A DNA stretch of 54,207 nucleotides from Flaviramulus sp. (GTDB taxonomy: Bacteria; Bacteroidota; Bacteroidia; Flavobacteriales; Flavobacteriaceae), in NCBI GenBank assembly GCA_030731745.1, contig JANQTJ010000013.1:1-54207 (forward strand). Direction: 5' to 3'. Each line of letters starts with the position of its first letter. The stretch's first letter is position 1. Made by a program: the position numbers and the translations under genes. Below the pieces are notes generated by a model. It saw only the letters and a list, made by a program, of their open reading frames with translations, was not told where the DNA came from and did not search any database. This document shows positions 27,586 to 36,666 of this stretch, in pieces.

Positions 27586-28851
27586 TTAAATGACGTATCC
27601 TTTAGGAATGGTTGCGCCCTTTTTAACAACCACGATACCGTCTTTTATGGTGTACATATCGGTATCTTTGTCTTCTAAATGTTTTCCACCATTTATTCTA
27701 ACATCGTCACCAATTCTACAATTTTTATCTAGAATCGCATTTTTTATAAAGCAACGTTCGCCAATTCCCATGAGGATTTCTATCTGGTTTTTATCAATTT
27801 CTGATAAGGTTTCGTAGGAATCAGAACCCATCATATATGTGTTAATTACGGTTGATTCTTTACCAATTCTGGATCGAATACCTATAACTGATTTCTCAAT
27901 TTTTGCTGCGCTAATGATACAGCCTTCAGCAACAACAGCTTTTTCAAGCATGGTGCCAGCAAGCTTTGTGGTTGGTAGCATTCGGGCTCTTGTATAAATA
28001 CGTTTTTTCTTATCGTATAAATCAAATTGTGGAATATCATCAGTGAGTCCAATATTAGCTTCAAAAAACGAATCTATATTTCCAATATCTGTCCAATAAC
28101 CTTCGTATTGATAGCTTAAAGTTTTATGAGTCTCAATCGATTGAGGAATAATTTCTTTACCAAAATCATTGGTTGAAGGATCGGACATTAATTTTATTAG
28201 TAAATCTCTATTAAAGATATAAATACCCATAGAGGCTAAATAATTTCTACCTTGAGATTTCATCTCATCACTTACTTCAGAAGTCCAATCAGGCAATAAG
28301 TCTACATTTGGTTTTTCGATAAAAGAGGTTACTACACTATCACTGTTTGATTTTAAAATACCAAAAGAAGTGGCGTCTTTTGCATTAACAGGAATGGTTG
28401 CAATTGATATTTCTGCATTGCTTTTAACATGAGCATTTATCATCAAATCATAATCCATTTGATATAATTGATCTCCAGATAAAATTAAAACATATTCAAA
28501 ATCGTGTCTTAAAAAATGATGCATGCTTTGGCGTACTGCATCTGCTGTACCTTGAAACCATGTTTTGTTATGAGGTGTTTGTTCTGCCGCTAAAACGTCA
28601 ACAAAAGCACTACTAAAAAAACTAAAATGATAAGTGTCTTTTATATGTCTATTTAAAGAAGCAGAATTAAACTGTGTTAATACAAACATTCGTTTAATAT
28701 CCGCATTGATACAGTTAGAAATAGGAATATCTACCAAACGGTATTTTCCAGCAATGGGAACTGCAGGTTTAGAACGTTGATCCGTTAAAGGATATAATCT
28801 TGAGCCTTGGCCGCCGCCTAAAATGATTGCTAAAACCTTATCGTTTATCAT
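27586..28851 (-). CDS. glgC: Glucose-1-phosphate adenylyltransferase
   Basis: GlgC makes ADP-glucose from glucose 1-phosphate and ATP, the committed step of bacterial alpha-glucan synthesis. The 421 residues have the nucleotidyltransferase domain with ILGGGQGSRLYPLT (10-23) and the RSKPAVPIAGKYRLVDIPIS segment that follows. SGDQLYQMDY near 124-133 is the central metal/nucleotide motif. A left-handed beta-helix covers about 300-421 (hexapeptide-like IGDDVRINGG). Allosteric control by glycolytic intermediates is usual for the family but cannot be read here. It starts 31 bases after the glgM stop and so supplies ADP-glucose next to its likely consumer. Confidence 0.95.
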   Translation of the reverse strand: MINDKVLAIILGGGQGSRLYPLTDQRSKPAVPIAGKYRLVDIPISNCINADIKRMFVLTQFNSASLNRHIKDTYHFSFFSSAFVDVLAAEQTPHNKTWFQGTADAVRQSMHHFLRHDFEYVLILSGDQLYQMDYDLMINAHVKSNAEISIATIPVNAKDATSFGILKSNSDSVVTSFIEKPNVDLLPDWTSEVSDEMKSQGRNYLASMGIYIFNRDLLIKLMSDPSTNDFGKEIIPQSIETHKTLSYQYEGYWTDIGNIDSFFEANIGLTDDIPQFDLYDKKKRIYTRARMLPTTKLAGTMLEKAVVAEGCIISAAKIEKSVIGIRSRIGKESTVINTYMMGSDSYETLSEIDKNQIEILMGIGERCFIKNAILDKNCRIGDDVRINGGKHLEDKDTDMYTIKDGIVVVKKGATIPKGYVI

Positions 28852-28882
28852 GTCTTATCGTTTTAATTAGTATGTGGTAATC

Positions 28883-30085
28883 TTATATTAATGATTTGTA
28901 TAATGCTTCTACTTGTTTTGCAATAGCTTCCCAGTCAAAATAATCCTCAACACGTTGTCTACCATTTTTTGCCATGGTTTCTTTTAGGCTTTCGTTTGAG
29001 ATGACTTTGTTTATTCCGTTTGCTAAATCTCTTGAAAATTTATCGGGATTTACAGGTTCAAAAGGTGCTACATTTTGCTGCTCTAAAGGCACTAAAATGC
29101 CGGTTTCTCCATCAACAACCACTTCTTTAATACCGCCAACAGCACTTGCAACAACAGCTGTATTACAAGCCATAGCTTCAATGTTTATAATTCCAAAAGG
29201 TTCGTAAATTGAGGGGCAACAAAACACATCTGCATGCGAGTATAACTGGATAATTTGTTCTTTTTCGAGCATTTTATCAATCCAAATAACATTTTTTCTT
29301 GTTTTTTTAACAGCATTAACAGCATCTTCCATTTCTTTGCCAATTTCTTTGGTGTCTGGAGCGCCTGCACAAAGTACAATTTGAGTTTCTGGATCTATAT
29401 ATTTTATGGCATTTACTAAATGTATAATTCCTTTTTGCCTCGTAATTCTTCCAACAAATAACACATAAGGTTTTGTTTTAAAAATTCCATATTCATCTAA
29501 AGTTGATGTGTCTGAAGTCGTTTTATATTGTTTGAGATTTATACCATTGTAAATAACTTTAACCTTATTTTTATTAACATTAAAATGCTTAAGGACATCA
29601 ATTTTTGTTTCTTCTGAAACAGCAATAACGGCATCAGCCATTTCAATAGCTGTTTTTTCAACCCATGAAGATGCATCATAACCACGACCAAGTTGCTCTC
29701 TTTTCCAAGGTCTTAATGGTTCTAAGGAATGTGTTGTTATAACTAAAGGTTTTCCGTAACAAAGTTTTGCTACAATACCAGCAAATTGTGCATACCAAGT
29801 ATGGCAGTGAACCACATCGGCATCAATGGTATCGGCATTCATTTGTATGCACGTACTTAATGTTTGCAATACAGCTTTTAGCTTACTATCTGTTATATCA
29901 AAAATAGGGTTTTCATAAGGAAAGCCTTTAACGGTTAATTGGTCTGAGTTTTTATCTTGATCACCAAAACATCTCACCTCTATGTCCATTAACTTTGCTA
30001 ATTCGTCTGCTAAATATTCAACATGAACTCCAGCTCCGCCGTAAACATAGGGTGGAAATTCTCTAGTATAGAAAAGTGCTTTCAT
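28883..30085 (-). CDS. glgM: GT4 ADP-glucose glucosyltransferase, GlgM-like
   Basis: This is predicted to join ADP-glucose and glucose 1-phosphate into alpha-maltose 1-phosphate, or to act as a glycogen synthase. With the start at 30085 (MKALFYTREFPPYVYGG) it has 400 residues, about 80 shorter than GT5 GlgA; a longer frame to 30178 has no plausible start context. Motifs are YGGAGVHVEYLA (15-26), HTWYAQFAG (95-103), THSLEPLRPWKREQLG (118-133), FVGRITRQKGI (210-220) and the GT4 E-x7-E signature EPFGIINIE (295-303). These resemble the mycobacterial GlgM protein as I recall it. It is first in the operon. Annotation as plain glycogen synthase is the main alternative. Confidence 0.85.
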   Translation of the reverse strand: MKALFYTREFPPYVYGGAGVHVEYLADELAKLMDIEVRCFGDQDKNSDQLTVKGFPYENPIFDITDSKLKAVLQTLSTCIQMNADTIDADVVHCHTWYAQFAGIVAKLCYGKPLVITTHSLEPLRPWKREQLGRGYDASSWVEKTAIEMADAVIAVSEETKIDVLKHFNVNKNKVKVIYNGINLKQYKTTSDTSTLDEYGIFKTKPYVLFVGRITRQKGIIHLVNAIKYIDPETQIVLCAGAPDTKEIGKEMEDAVNAVKKTRKNVIWIDKMLEKEQIIQLYSHADVFCCPSIYEPFGIINIEAMACNTAVVASAVGGIKEVVVDGETGILVPLEQQNVAPFEPVNPDKFSRDLANGINKVISNESLKETMAKNGRQRVEDYFDWEAIAKQVEALYKSLI

Positions 30086-30175
30086 AAAAACCTGTAAAAA
30101 ATAATTTGTAAAACAAATGCTGTTTATTTTGAAAATCCTGTAATTAAAGGATACAAACGTTCGATTATAAACATA

Positions 30176-30183
30176 CAAAAATA
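30176..30183 (-). promoter_or_regulatory. Candidate -7 promoter element of the glg operon
   Basis: Read on the minus strand this is TATTTTTG, which fits TAnnTTTG. It ends 90 bases before the glgM start. A second match, TAATTTTG, is at 30244-30251. Neither has a clear TTG -33 box, so which one is used is open. Confidence 0.35.
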
Positions 30184-30236
30184 TTGTTAATAACTTTGTT
30201 GAAATAATATTTTTGAAGAATTTAACGGATTATTAA

Positions 30237-30254
30237 TGATAATCAAAATTATCA
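30237..30254. repeat. Inverted repeat upstream of the glg operon
   Basis: TGATAAT and ATTATCA form a perfect 7-bp inverted pair around CAAA. It overlaps the second candidate -7 box and lies 152 bases upstream of glgM. The spacing suits a dimeric regulator, but in DNA this AT-rich chance occurrence is possible. Confidence 0.4.
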
Positions 30255-30358
30255 CTAAAAAAAAGGAGTAATTAATCGATATTAGTCTTAATTTTTCACA
30301 AAATTTGATAGGGTTATTCTAACTATTTGTTTTTTTATAATAGAAGGAGTCTTGTTGT

Positions 30359-32155
30359 TTAGTCGTTTAATTTTAAAACTGCCATAAAAGCTTGTTGTGG
30401 GATTTCTACATTACCAACTTGACGCATACGTTTTTTACCTTTTTTCTGTTTTTCAAGTAATTTACGTTTACGTGAAATATCACCACCATAACATTTTGCA
30501 GTCACATCTTTACGAAGCGCTTTTATGGTTTCCCGAGAAATAATTTTTGCACCAACAGCGGCTTGAATAGGAATGTCGAATTGTTGACGAGGAATTAATT
30601 CTTTTAATTTCTCGCACATTTTTTTACCAATATTTTGAGCATTATCTGTGTGAATTAAAGCAGAAAGAGCATCAACAGGCTGTGCATTTAATAAAATATC
30701 TAAACGCACAAGTTTAGATGTTTTCATCCCAATAGGATGGTAATCAAATGAAGCATAGCCTTTAGAAACCGTTTTTAAACGATCATAAAAATCAAAAACA
30801 ATTTCAGCTAAAGGCATTTCAAAAGTTAATTCAACACGCTCTGGAGTTAAATAAGTTTGATTGGTTATAATCCCTCTTTTTTCAATACACAGCGACATCA
30901 CGTTACCAATAAAATCGGCTTTTGTAATTATGGTTGCTTTGATATAAGGCTCTTCAACACGATTTAATGTAGATGGTTCTGGAAGATCGGATGGGTTATT
31001 AACCACAAAAGGCGTTTGAGGATCTTTATTAGTATAAGCTTGGTATGATACGTTAGGTACTGTTGTAATAACCGTCATATCAAACTCACGCTCTAAACGT
31101 TCTTGAATAATTTCCATGTGAAGCATTCCTAAGAAACCACAACGAAAACCAAATCCTAATGCCGCTGAGCTTTCTGCTTGAAATACTAAAGAAGCATCGT
31201 TAAGTTGAAGTTTTTCCATAGAGTTACGAAGTTCTTCATAATCTTCGGTATCAACTGGATAAATACCCGCAAATACCATAGGCTTTACATCTTCAAAACC
31301 TTCAACAATATTGGTAGTTGGGTTTGCAAAATCTGTAATGGTATCACCAACTTTAACTTCTTTAGCGGTTTTAATTCCTGTAATTAAATAACCAACATCG
31401 CCCGCTTTAACGCTTTGTTTTGCTACTTGTGTTAGTTTTAAAGTACCAACTTCATCAGCAAAATACTCTTTATTGGTGGCAACAAATTTAATTTTTTGTC
31501 CTTTTTTTATTTCACCATCAAATACTCTAAAATAGGTTTCAATACCTCTAAACGTGTTATAAACAGAATCGAAAATTAGAGCTTGTAAAGGCGCGTTTGG
31601 ATTACCTTTTGGCGCTGGAATACGCTCGATTATAGCTGCTAAAATATTATCAACTCCAAAACCGGTTTTGCCACTAGCATGGATAACATCTTCTGGTTTA
31701 CAACCCAATAAATCAACAATATCATCAGTTACTTCCTCTGGGTTGGCACTTGGTAAATCTACTTTATTAAGAATAGGAATAATTTCTAAATCGTTTTCTA
31801 GAGCTAGATATAGATTAGAGATGGTTTGTGCTTGTATGCTTTGTGCGGCATCAACAATAAGTAAAGCGCCTTCGCAAGCCGCAATAGATCGAGATACTTC
31901 GTAACTAAAATCAACATGCCCTGGGGTATCAATAAGGTTTAAAACGTATTTTTCACCTTGGTACTCATATTCCATCTGAATGGCGTGCGATTTAATAGTA
32001 ATACCGCGTTCACGCTCCAAATCCATATTATCTAGTAATTGGTCTTGTTTTTCTCTATCTGTAACAGAACCTGTAAAATCTAATAAACGATCTGCAAGCG
32101 TACTTTTACCATGATCTATATGCGCAATAATGCAAAAATTTCTAATATTTTTCAT
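30359..32155 (-). CDS. lepA: Elongation factor 4 (LepA)
   Basis: This is a translational GTPase that back-translocates or remodels stalled ribosomes. The 598 residues equal the family length. The G1 loop is AHIDHGKST (11-19), G2/switch I is [10 protein letters not shown] (about 50-59), G3 is DTPGHVDF (about 76-83) and G4 is NKVD (about 131-134). The LepA-specific C-terminal domain is recognisable by [21 protein letters not shown] near 553-573. A -7 box lies at 32183-32190, just upstream. The gene stands alone, between the glg operon and the TolB-like gene. Confidence 0.97.
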   Translation of the reverse strand: MKNIRNFCIIAHIDHGKSTLADRLLDFTGSVTDREKQDQLLDNMDLERERGITIKSHAIQMEYEYQGEKYVLNLIDTPGHVDFSYEVSRSIAACEGALLIVDAAQSIQAQTISNLYLALENDLEIIPILNKVDLPSANPEEVTDDIVDLLGCKPEDVIHASGKTGFGVDNILAAIIERIPAPKGNPNAPLQALIFDSVYNTFRGIETYFRVFDGEIKKGQKIKFVATNKEYFADEVGTLKLTQVAKQSVKAGDVGYLITGIKTAKEVKVGDTITDFANPTTNIVEGFEDVKPMVFAGIYPVDTEDYEELRNSMEKLQLNDASLVFQAESSAALGFGFRCGFLGMLHMEIIQERLEREFDMTVITTVPNVSYQAYTNKDPQTPFVVNNPSDLPEPSTLNRVEEPYIKATIITKADFIGNVMSLCIEKRGIITNQTYLTPERVELTFEMPLAEIVFDFYDRLKTVSKGYASFDYHPIGMKTSKLVRLDILLNAQPVDALSALIHTDNAQNIGKKMCEKLKELIPRQQFDIPIQAAVGAKIISRETIKALRKDVTAKCYGGDISRKRKLLEKQKKGKKRMRQVGNVEIPQQAFMAVLKLND

Positions 32156-32182
32156 AAAGGAATCTCTCTAAAAAAGATTTCG

Positions 32183-32190
32183 CAAATATA
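32183..32190 (-). promoter_or_regulatory. Bacteroidota -7 promoter element before lepA
   Basis: On the minus strand the octamer is TATATTTG, an exact TAnnTTTG match 27 bases before the lepA start codon. No convincing -33 TTG is seen. Confidence 0.5.
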
Positions 32191-32254
32191 GTTTAAATAT
32201 CGTGCTAAAAATAGTTTTAAAACAGTAGCACAAACAATCTATAATTGCATTAAA

Positions 32255-33358
32255 TTAGTCTTGCCACTCGGCAATAAATAAATTGGTATCACGACCACCA
32301 CCGTTGTTTCTGTTTGATGAAAAAGCTAAGTATTTACCATCATTTGAAAATACTGGAAAAGCATCAAAAGTTTCACTATGCGTTACGCGTTCAAGGTTTT
32401 TTCCATCAATATCAATTAAATATAAATTGAAAGGGAAACCGCGTTCTGCCTCAAAGTTTGATGAAAACAATATTTTCTTACCTGAAGGATGAAAAAACGG
32501 ACTCCAATTTGCATTCCCTAAATCGGTTAATTGGCGTAAATCACTTCCGTCCGCATTACAAATATAAAGTTCCATATCGGTTGGTTCTACCAAGCCTTCT
32601 GCAAGTAATTCTTTGTATTCTTTAATTTCTTGTTCTGTTTTTGGGCGTGATGAGCGAAAAATAATTTTTGTGCCATCTGGAGAGAAAAAGGCACCACCAT
32701 CATAACCTAACTCGTTTGTAATTTGTTTTACATCAGTTCCATCTACATTCATGGTGTACAATTCTAAATCACCACTTCTGGTTGATGTAAACACAATTTT
32801 ATCACCTTTTGGAGACACTGTGGGTTCTGCATCATAGCCAATCTCGTTTGTTAATTGCTTAACAATATTGCCTTCTAAATCGGCAACAAAAATGTCGAAT
32901 GTATCGTAAACAGGCCAAATATATTTTCCATTTTTACGTAAAGGCGTATCTGGACATTTTTCGTCACCCAAATGGGTAGATGCATAAATAATATGTTTGT
33001 TATCTGGTAAAAAATATGAGCATGTAGTTCTTCCTTTTCCGGTACTCACCATGGGAGGCGCTATACTATCTGTAAACGTTTCATTTACATTCATTAAAAA
33101 CATTTGGTCACAGCTTACGTTCCATTTCGTATTATTCGATTGAAATACGAGTTGCTTGTCATCAAAACTCCAGTAAGCTTCTGCATTATCACCACCAAAA
33201 GTAACTTGACGCATCGATTTAAAATGAGTTTCTTCAGGGTATATTAATGAGTCTTTTACAATAACCTCTTTAACTTCATTTTTTTCTTCAGTTTTAGTTT
33301 GGTTTTTGCAAGCTACAAAAGTGACAACCAAAACAATAACAATATAAATACGTTTCAT
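32255..33358 (-). CDS. TolB-like WD40/PD40 beta-propeller lipoprotein
   Basis: This is a predicted outer-membrane or periplasmic lipoprotein of 367 residues. The signal peptide ends in the lipobox VTFVAC (Cys17). The body is a beta-propeller of PD40 repeats, of the pattern S-P/F-x-G-x-K-I/L-x-F-x-S-x-R (for example VSPKGDKIVFTSTRSG, FSPDGTKIIFRSSRP and FSNDGKYLAFSSNR). These resemble TolB and the N-terminal propellers of prolyl oligopeptidases, but no peptidase domain follows. Binding to proteins or peptides is likely; the partner is unknown. It is divergent from the M28 peptidase gene with only 44 bases between the start codons. Confidence 0.85.
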   Translation of the reverse strand: MKRIYIVIVLVVTFVACKNQTKTEEKNEVKEVIVKDSLIYPEETHFKSMRQVTFGGDNAEAYWSFDDKQLVFQSNNTKWNVSCDQMFLMNVNETFTDSIAPPMVSTGKGRTTCSYFLPDNKHIIYASTHLGDEKCPDTPLRKNGKYIWPVYDTFDIFVADLEGNIVKQLTNEIGYDAEPTVSPKGDKIVFTSTRSGDLELYTMNVDGTDVKQITNELGYDGGAFFSPDGTKIIFRSSRPKTEQEIKEYKELLAEGLVEPTDMELYICNADGSDLRQLTDLGNANWSPFFHPSGKKILFSSNFEAERGFPFNLYLIDIDGKNLERVTHSETFDAFPVFSNDGKYLAFSSNRNNGGGRDTNLFIAEWQD

Positions 33359-33372
33359 TTTAACTTATTAAC

Positions 33373-33380
33373 TAAATTTG
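33373..33380 (+). promoter_or_regulatory. Bacteroidota -7 promoter element before the M28 gene
   Basis: TAAATTTG fits TAnnTTTG and ends 22 bases before the M28 start codon. It lies in the 44-base gap between two divergent genes, so the promoter must overlap the 5' region of the TolB-like gene. Confidence 0.5.
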
Positions 33381-33402
33381 TGTAAAATTAAGATATATCA
33401 AT

Positions 33403-34629
33403 ATGAAAAACCTATTATCAACCATTTTTTTAGTATTTATTGTTTCTTGTCAAACAAATTCTAGCAAAAGTATCTCAATAAATGAGGATGTTACTTACTT
33501 ATCTGATGATGCTTTAGAAGGAAGACAGACAGGAACAGATGGTGAAAAAGCTGCTGCCGATTATATTGCTAATCGTTTTGAAAACTTAGGTTTAGAAAGT
33601 AAAGGAACCAATGGTTATTTCCAAACGTTTTCGTTTAAACCAAAAACCAATCCACATCAAAAAGTAAATTATACCGTAAAAGAAGGGGATAGTTCCATTA
33701 CAGGAACTAATGTTGTTGGTTTTATAAATAATAATTCAGAAAACACAGTAGTTATAGGAGCACATTACGATCATTTAGGCTACGGTGCAGAAGGAAGTTT
33801 GTTTAGAGGTGAAACCAAAGAAATACATAATGGCGCAGATGACAACGCTAGTGGCGTTTCAGTTTTACTAAATCTTGCAAGTAAATTAAAAGACAAAAAC
33901 AAAGGTAATAACTATCTATTTATAGCTTTTTCGGGGGAAGAAATGGGCTTATTGGGCTCTAATTACTTTGTTAAAAATGCTACTATAGATACTAAAAAAG
34001 TAAACTATATGATAAACATGGATATGGTTGGTAGATTGAAAGCAGATAGTACGTTGGCTGTTTACGGTGTGGGCACATCACCTATATTAAAACAAACTTT
34101 GAATGCTCATAATACAAATTTCAAATTAGTACAAAAAGAATCTGGTGTTGGGCCTAGTGACCACACGTCTTTTTATAATGTAGATATTCCTGTTTTGCAT
34201 TTTTTTACGGGTCAGCATGAAGATTATCATAAACCTACTGATGATTTTGATAAGCTTAACTTTGAGGGCATGCAAACCATTTCAAATTACATTTTTGAGA
34301 TTATTACGGATTTGGATAATAATGGAAAATTACCTTTTAGAAAAACCAAAAATGAAAGTGAAGAAACCCCACGTTTTAAGGTTGGTTTAGGCGTAATTCC
34401 TGATTATATGTTTGATGGTAAAGGAATGCGAATTGATGGGATTAGTGAAGATAAACCAGCACAAAAAGCAGGTTTAAAAAAAGGAGATATTGTAGTAAAA
34501 TTAGGGGATAGCATAGTTATCGATATGATGAGTTATATGAAAATATTAGCGTTATTTAAAGAAGGTGATAAAACGAAAGTTATTGTAGATAGAAGTGGTA
34601 AAATGGTTGAAGCCGAAATAGCGTTTTAA
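33403..34629 (+). CDS. M28 family zinc aminopeptidase with C-terminal PDZ
   Basis: This is a predicted lipid-anchored aminopeptidase or carboxypeptidase of 408 residues. The lipobox is IVSC (Cys16). Five zinc-ligand positions of the M28 fold are visible: His121 (GAHYDHLG), Asp146 (GADDNASG), Glu179 or Glu180 (SGEEMGLLGS), Asp207 (NMDMVG) and His254 (PSDHTSF). A PDZ domain covers about 325-405, with GISEDKPAQKAGLKKGDIVVKLGD. The PDZ tail is common in bacteroidotal M28 proteins and may recognise substrate termini. It opens a plus-strand group with DUF4345 (6 bases later) and SOUL. Confidence 0.93.
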   Translation: MKNLLSTIFLVFIVSCQTNSSKSISINEDVTYLSDDALEGRQTGTDGEKAAADYIANRFENLGLESKGTNGYFQTFSFKPKTNPHQKVNYTVKEGDSSITGTNVVGFINNNSENTVVIGAHYDHLGYGAEGSLFRGETKEIHNGADDNASGVSVLLNLASKLKDKNKGNNYLFIAFSGEEMGLLGSNYFVKNATIDTKKVNYMINMDMVGRLKADSTLAVYGVGTSPILKQTLNAHNTNFKLVQKESGVGPSDHTSFYNVDIPVLHFFTGQHEDYHKPTDDFDKLNFEGMQTISNYIFEIITDLDNNGKLPFRKTKNESEETPRFKVGLGVIPDYMFDGKGMRIDGISEDKPAQKAGLKKGDIVVKLGDSIVIDMMSYMKILALFKEGDKTKVIVDRSGKMVEAEIAF

Positions 34630-34635
34630 ATTTTT

Positions 34636-35028
34636 ATGGATAAACAACAAATCATAAACAAATCCCACTTAATTGTTTCGGTTTTAGTGGTTGTTTGTAT
34701 TGCTTTTATTTATGGGTTTTATCCAGAAAAATTATTTGATATTAATTTAAAATCTACAGACGAACACAATATTTTTAAGGCTACAATGGGTATGTATTTA
34801 GGTTTTTCAACCTTATGGATTCTCGGAATTTTTAAACCTAAATATTTTAAACCTGCTTTGATATCAAATGTTATATTTATGTTAGGTTTGGGTTTTGGCA
34901 GATTACTAAGCCTTTTTCTAGATGGCATCCCTACTTTTTTATTTGTTTTAGGAACAGTGGGAGAACTATTCCTGGGGTTTTATAGTATTTGGGTATTAAA
35001 AAGATTAAATCAAACTAAATTCTCATGA
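34636..35028 (+). CDS. DUF4345-like small membrane protein
   Basis: This is a 130-residue integral membrane protein of unknown function. It has four hydrophobic segments, at about 10-30, 48-66, 74-92 and 97-118. The layout, with a conserved GFYPEKLFDI loop after the first segment and a second segment starting KATMGMYLGFSTLWI, matches DUF4345 as I remember it. It begins 6 bases after the M28 stop and its stop overlaps the ATG of the SOUL gene (ATGA at 35025-35028), so the three genes are probably one transcript. Confidence 0.75.
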   Translation: MDKQQIINKSHLIVSVLVVVCIAFIYGFYPEKLFDINLKSTDEHNIFKATMGMYLGFSTLWILGIFKPKYFKPALISNVIFMLGLGFGRLLSLFLDGIPTFLFVLGTVGELFLGFYSIWVLKRLNQTKFS

Positions 35029-35630
35029 AAATGAAGATAATATTTATCGTGGTTGGTGTTTTGTTTTTAGTATTTGTAATTATTCAGGTTTTCGCCATTA
35101 GAAGTCAAAACGGCATAGAAAAATATCCCTATACCATTATAAAGAGTCACAAAAATTTTGAAATTAGAAATTACGAAGCAATGCTTTTTACTTCAGTTAA
35201 ATTAAACTCACATGATTATAAAAAAGCCTCAAGCCAAGGATTTTCAATTTTAGCAGGTTATATTTTTGGTGGTAACGAAACTAAAGACAAAATAGCCATG
35301 ACCTCTCCAGTCTCTATATCTCTAGAAGATTCTATGACCATGATGTTTATGGTACCTAAAAAATTCCAAAAAGAAAATCTTCCAAAGCCGAATCAATCTA
35401 ATATAAAGTTTAATGAAGAACCAGCAAAAACAATGATCGCTATTTCATTTGGTGGTTGGGCTAATTCAAATAAAATAGAAAATTATAAAAACAAACTAAA
35501 AGCAGCTTTAGACGCAGAAGGAATTTATTATACTAACAAATTTTATTTTTTTGGTTATAATGCTCCTTTTGAAGTTTTTAATAGGAGGAATGAAGTTATT
35601 GTTGAGATAGATAATTATACAATAAACTAA
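35025..35630 (+). CDS. SOUL family heme-binding protein
   Basis: This is a predicted heme-binding protein of the SOUL/HBP family, 201 residues, anchored by one N-terminal hydrophobic helix (about 5-25). The SOUL core follows: YPYTIIKSHKNFEIRNYE near 36-53, GFSILAGYIFGGNETKDKIAMTSPV near 76-100 (written as parts) and VIPK-type strand FMVPKKFQ near 112-119. Heme binding is known for vertebrate relatives and not established for most bacterial ones. It overlaps DUF4345 by four bases. A second possible ATG is two codons later (35031). Confidence 0.88.
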   Translation: MKMKIIFIVVGVLFLVFVIIQVFAIRSQNGIEKYPYTIIKSHKNFEIRNYEAMLFTSVKLNSHDYKKASSQGFSILAGYIFGGNETKDKIAMTSPVSISLEDSMTMMFMVPKKFQKENLPKPNQSNIKFNEEPAKTMIAISFGGWANSNKIENYKNKLKAALDAEGIYYTNKFYFFGYNAPFEVFNRRNEVIVEIDNYTIN

Positions 35631-35637
35631 AAAACCT

Positions 35638-35645
35638 TAATTTTG
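35638..35645 (+). promoter_or_regulatory. Bacteroidota -7 promoter element before dusB
   Basis: TAATTTTG matches TAnnTTTG and ends 17 bases before the TTG start of dusB. It suggests dusB has its own start site despite following SOUL closely. Confidence 0.5.
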
Positions 35646-35662
35646 CCCAAAATTATTGAAAC

Positions 35663-36658
35663 TTGGTTAAAATAGACAATATAGAACTTCCTGATTTTCC
35701 ATTGCTACTAGCTCCTATGGAAGATGTAAGCGATCCGCCATTTAGAGCCTTATGCAAAGAACAAGGTGCTGATGTTGTTTATACAGAGTTTGTTTCCAGC
35801 GAAGGGCTTATTCGTAACGCCGCAAAAAGTGTTATGAAGTTAGATATTTACGAAAAAGAACGCCCTGTGGGTATTCAAATATTTGGAGCAAATTTAGATA
35901 GTATGCTTCAAACTATTGATATCGTTTCGGCATCAAAACCAGATATTATCGATATTAATTTTGGTTGTCCAGTAAAAAAAGTAGTGAGTAAAGGTGCAGG
36001 AGCTGGTATTCTTAAAGATATTTGTTTGATGGAGCAATTAACGGCTGAAATGGTTAAACGCACCAATATTCCTATTACCGTAAAAACGCGTTTAGGATGG
36101 GATCATGATTCTATTAGAATAGTTGAAGTTGCTGAAAGATTACAAGATGTGGGTTGCAAAGCGATTGCTATTCACGGTCGAACTAGAGCTCAAATGTATA
36201 AAGGTAGCGCAGATTGGAAACCGATTGCTCAAGTAAAAAATAATCCAAGAATGCACATACCAGTTTTTGGTAATGGTGATGTTGATACACCAGAGAAAGC
36301 CCTTGAAATGCGAGATAACTATGGATTAGATGGTGCTATGATTGGTCGCGCGAGTATTGGTAATCCTTGGTTTTTTAAACAAGTAAAACATTTTTTTAAT
36401 ACAGTTGAACATTTGACACCTATTTCTATTGAAGCGCGTGTTGAAGCTGCTCGTAGACATTTACAAATGGCTATTGATTGGAAAGGCGAGGTTTTAGGGG
36501 TTTTTGAAACCCGTCGCCATTATACAAATTACTTCAAAGGCATTCCTCATTTTAAAGAATACAGAACTAAAATGGTAACAAGTGATAAACCTGAAGATGT
36601 TTTTGCTGCTTTTGATGAAGTTCTAGAGCATTTTGCTAATTATCAATTTACAGAGTAA
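35663..36658 (+). CDS. dusB: tRNA-dihydrouridine synthase B
   Basis: This flavoenzyme reduces uridines in the tRNA D-loop. The 331 residues follow the Dus fold. APMEDVSDPPFRAL near 17-30 is the FMN-binding start. DINFGCPVKKVVSKGAGAGIL covers about 95-115, with the catalytic cysteine in GCPV. Later motifs are VKTRLGWD near 140-147 and IHGRTRAQMYKG near 171-182. The start is unusual: a stop codon sits six bases upstream and no ATG occurs until codon 19, so translation must begin at TTG (35663) or another non-ATG codon. The stop is 8 bases from that of the convergent FtsX-type gene. Confidence 0.93.
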   Translation: MVKIDNIELPDFPLLLAPMEDVSDPPFRALCKEQGADVVYTEFVSSEGLIRNAAKSVMKLDIYEKERPVGIQIFGANLDSMLQTIDIVSASKPDIIDINFGCPVKKVVSKGAGAGILKDICLMEQLTAEMVKRTNIPITVKTRLGWDHDSIRIVEVAERLQDVGCKAIAIHGRTRAQMYKGSADWKPIAQVKNNPRMHIPVFGNGDVDTPEKALEMRDNYGLDGAMIGRASIGNPWFFKQVKHFFNTVEHLTPISIEARVEAARRHLQMAIDWKGEVLGVFETRRHYTNYFKGIPHFKEYRTKMVTSDKPEDVFAAFDEVLEHFANYQFTE

Positions 36659-36666
36659 TTACTAAT

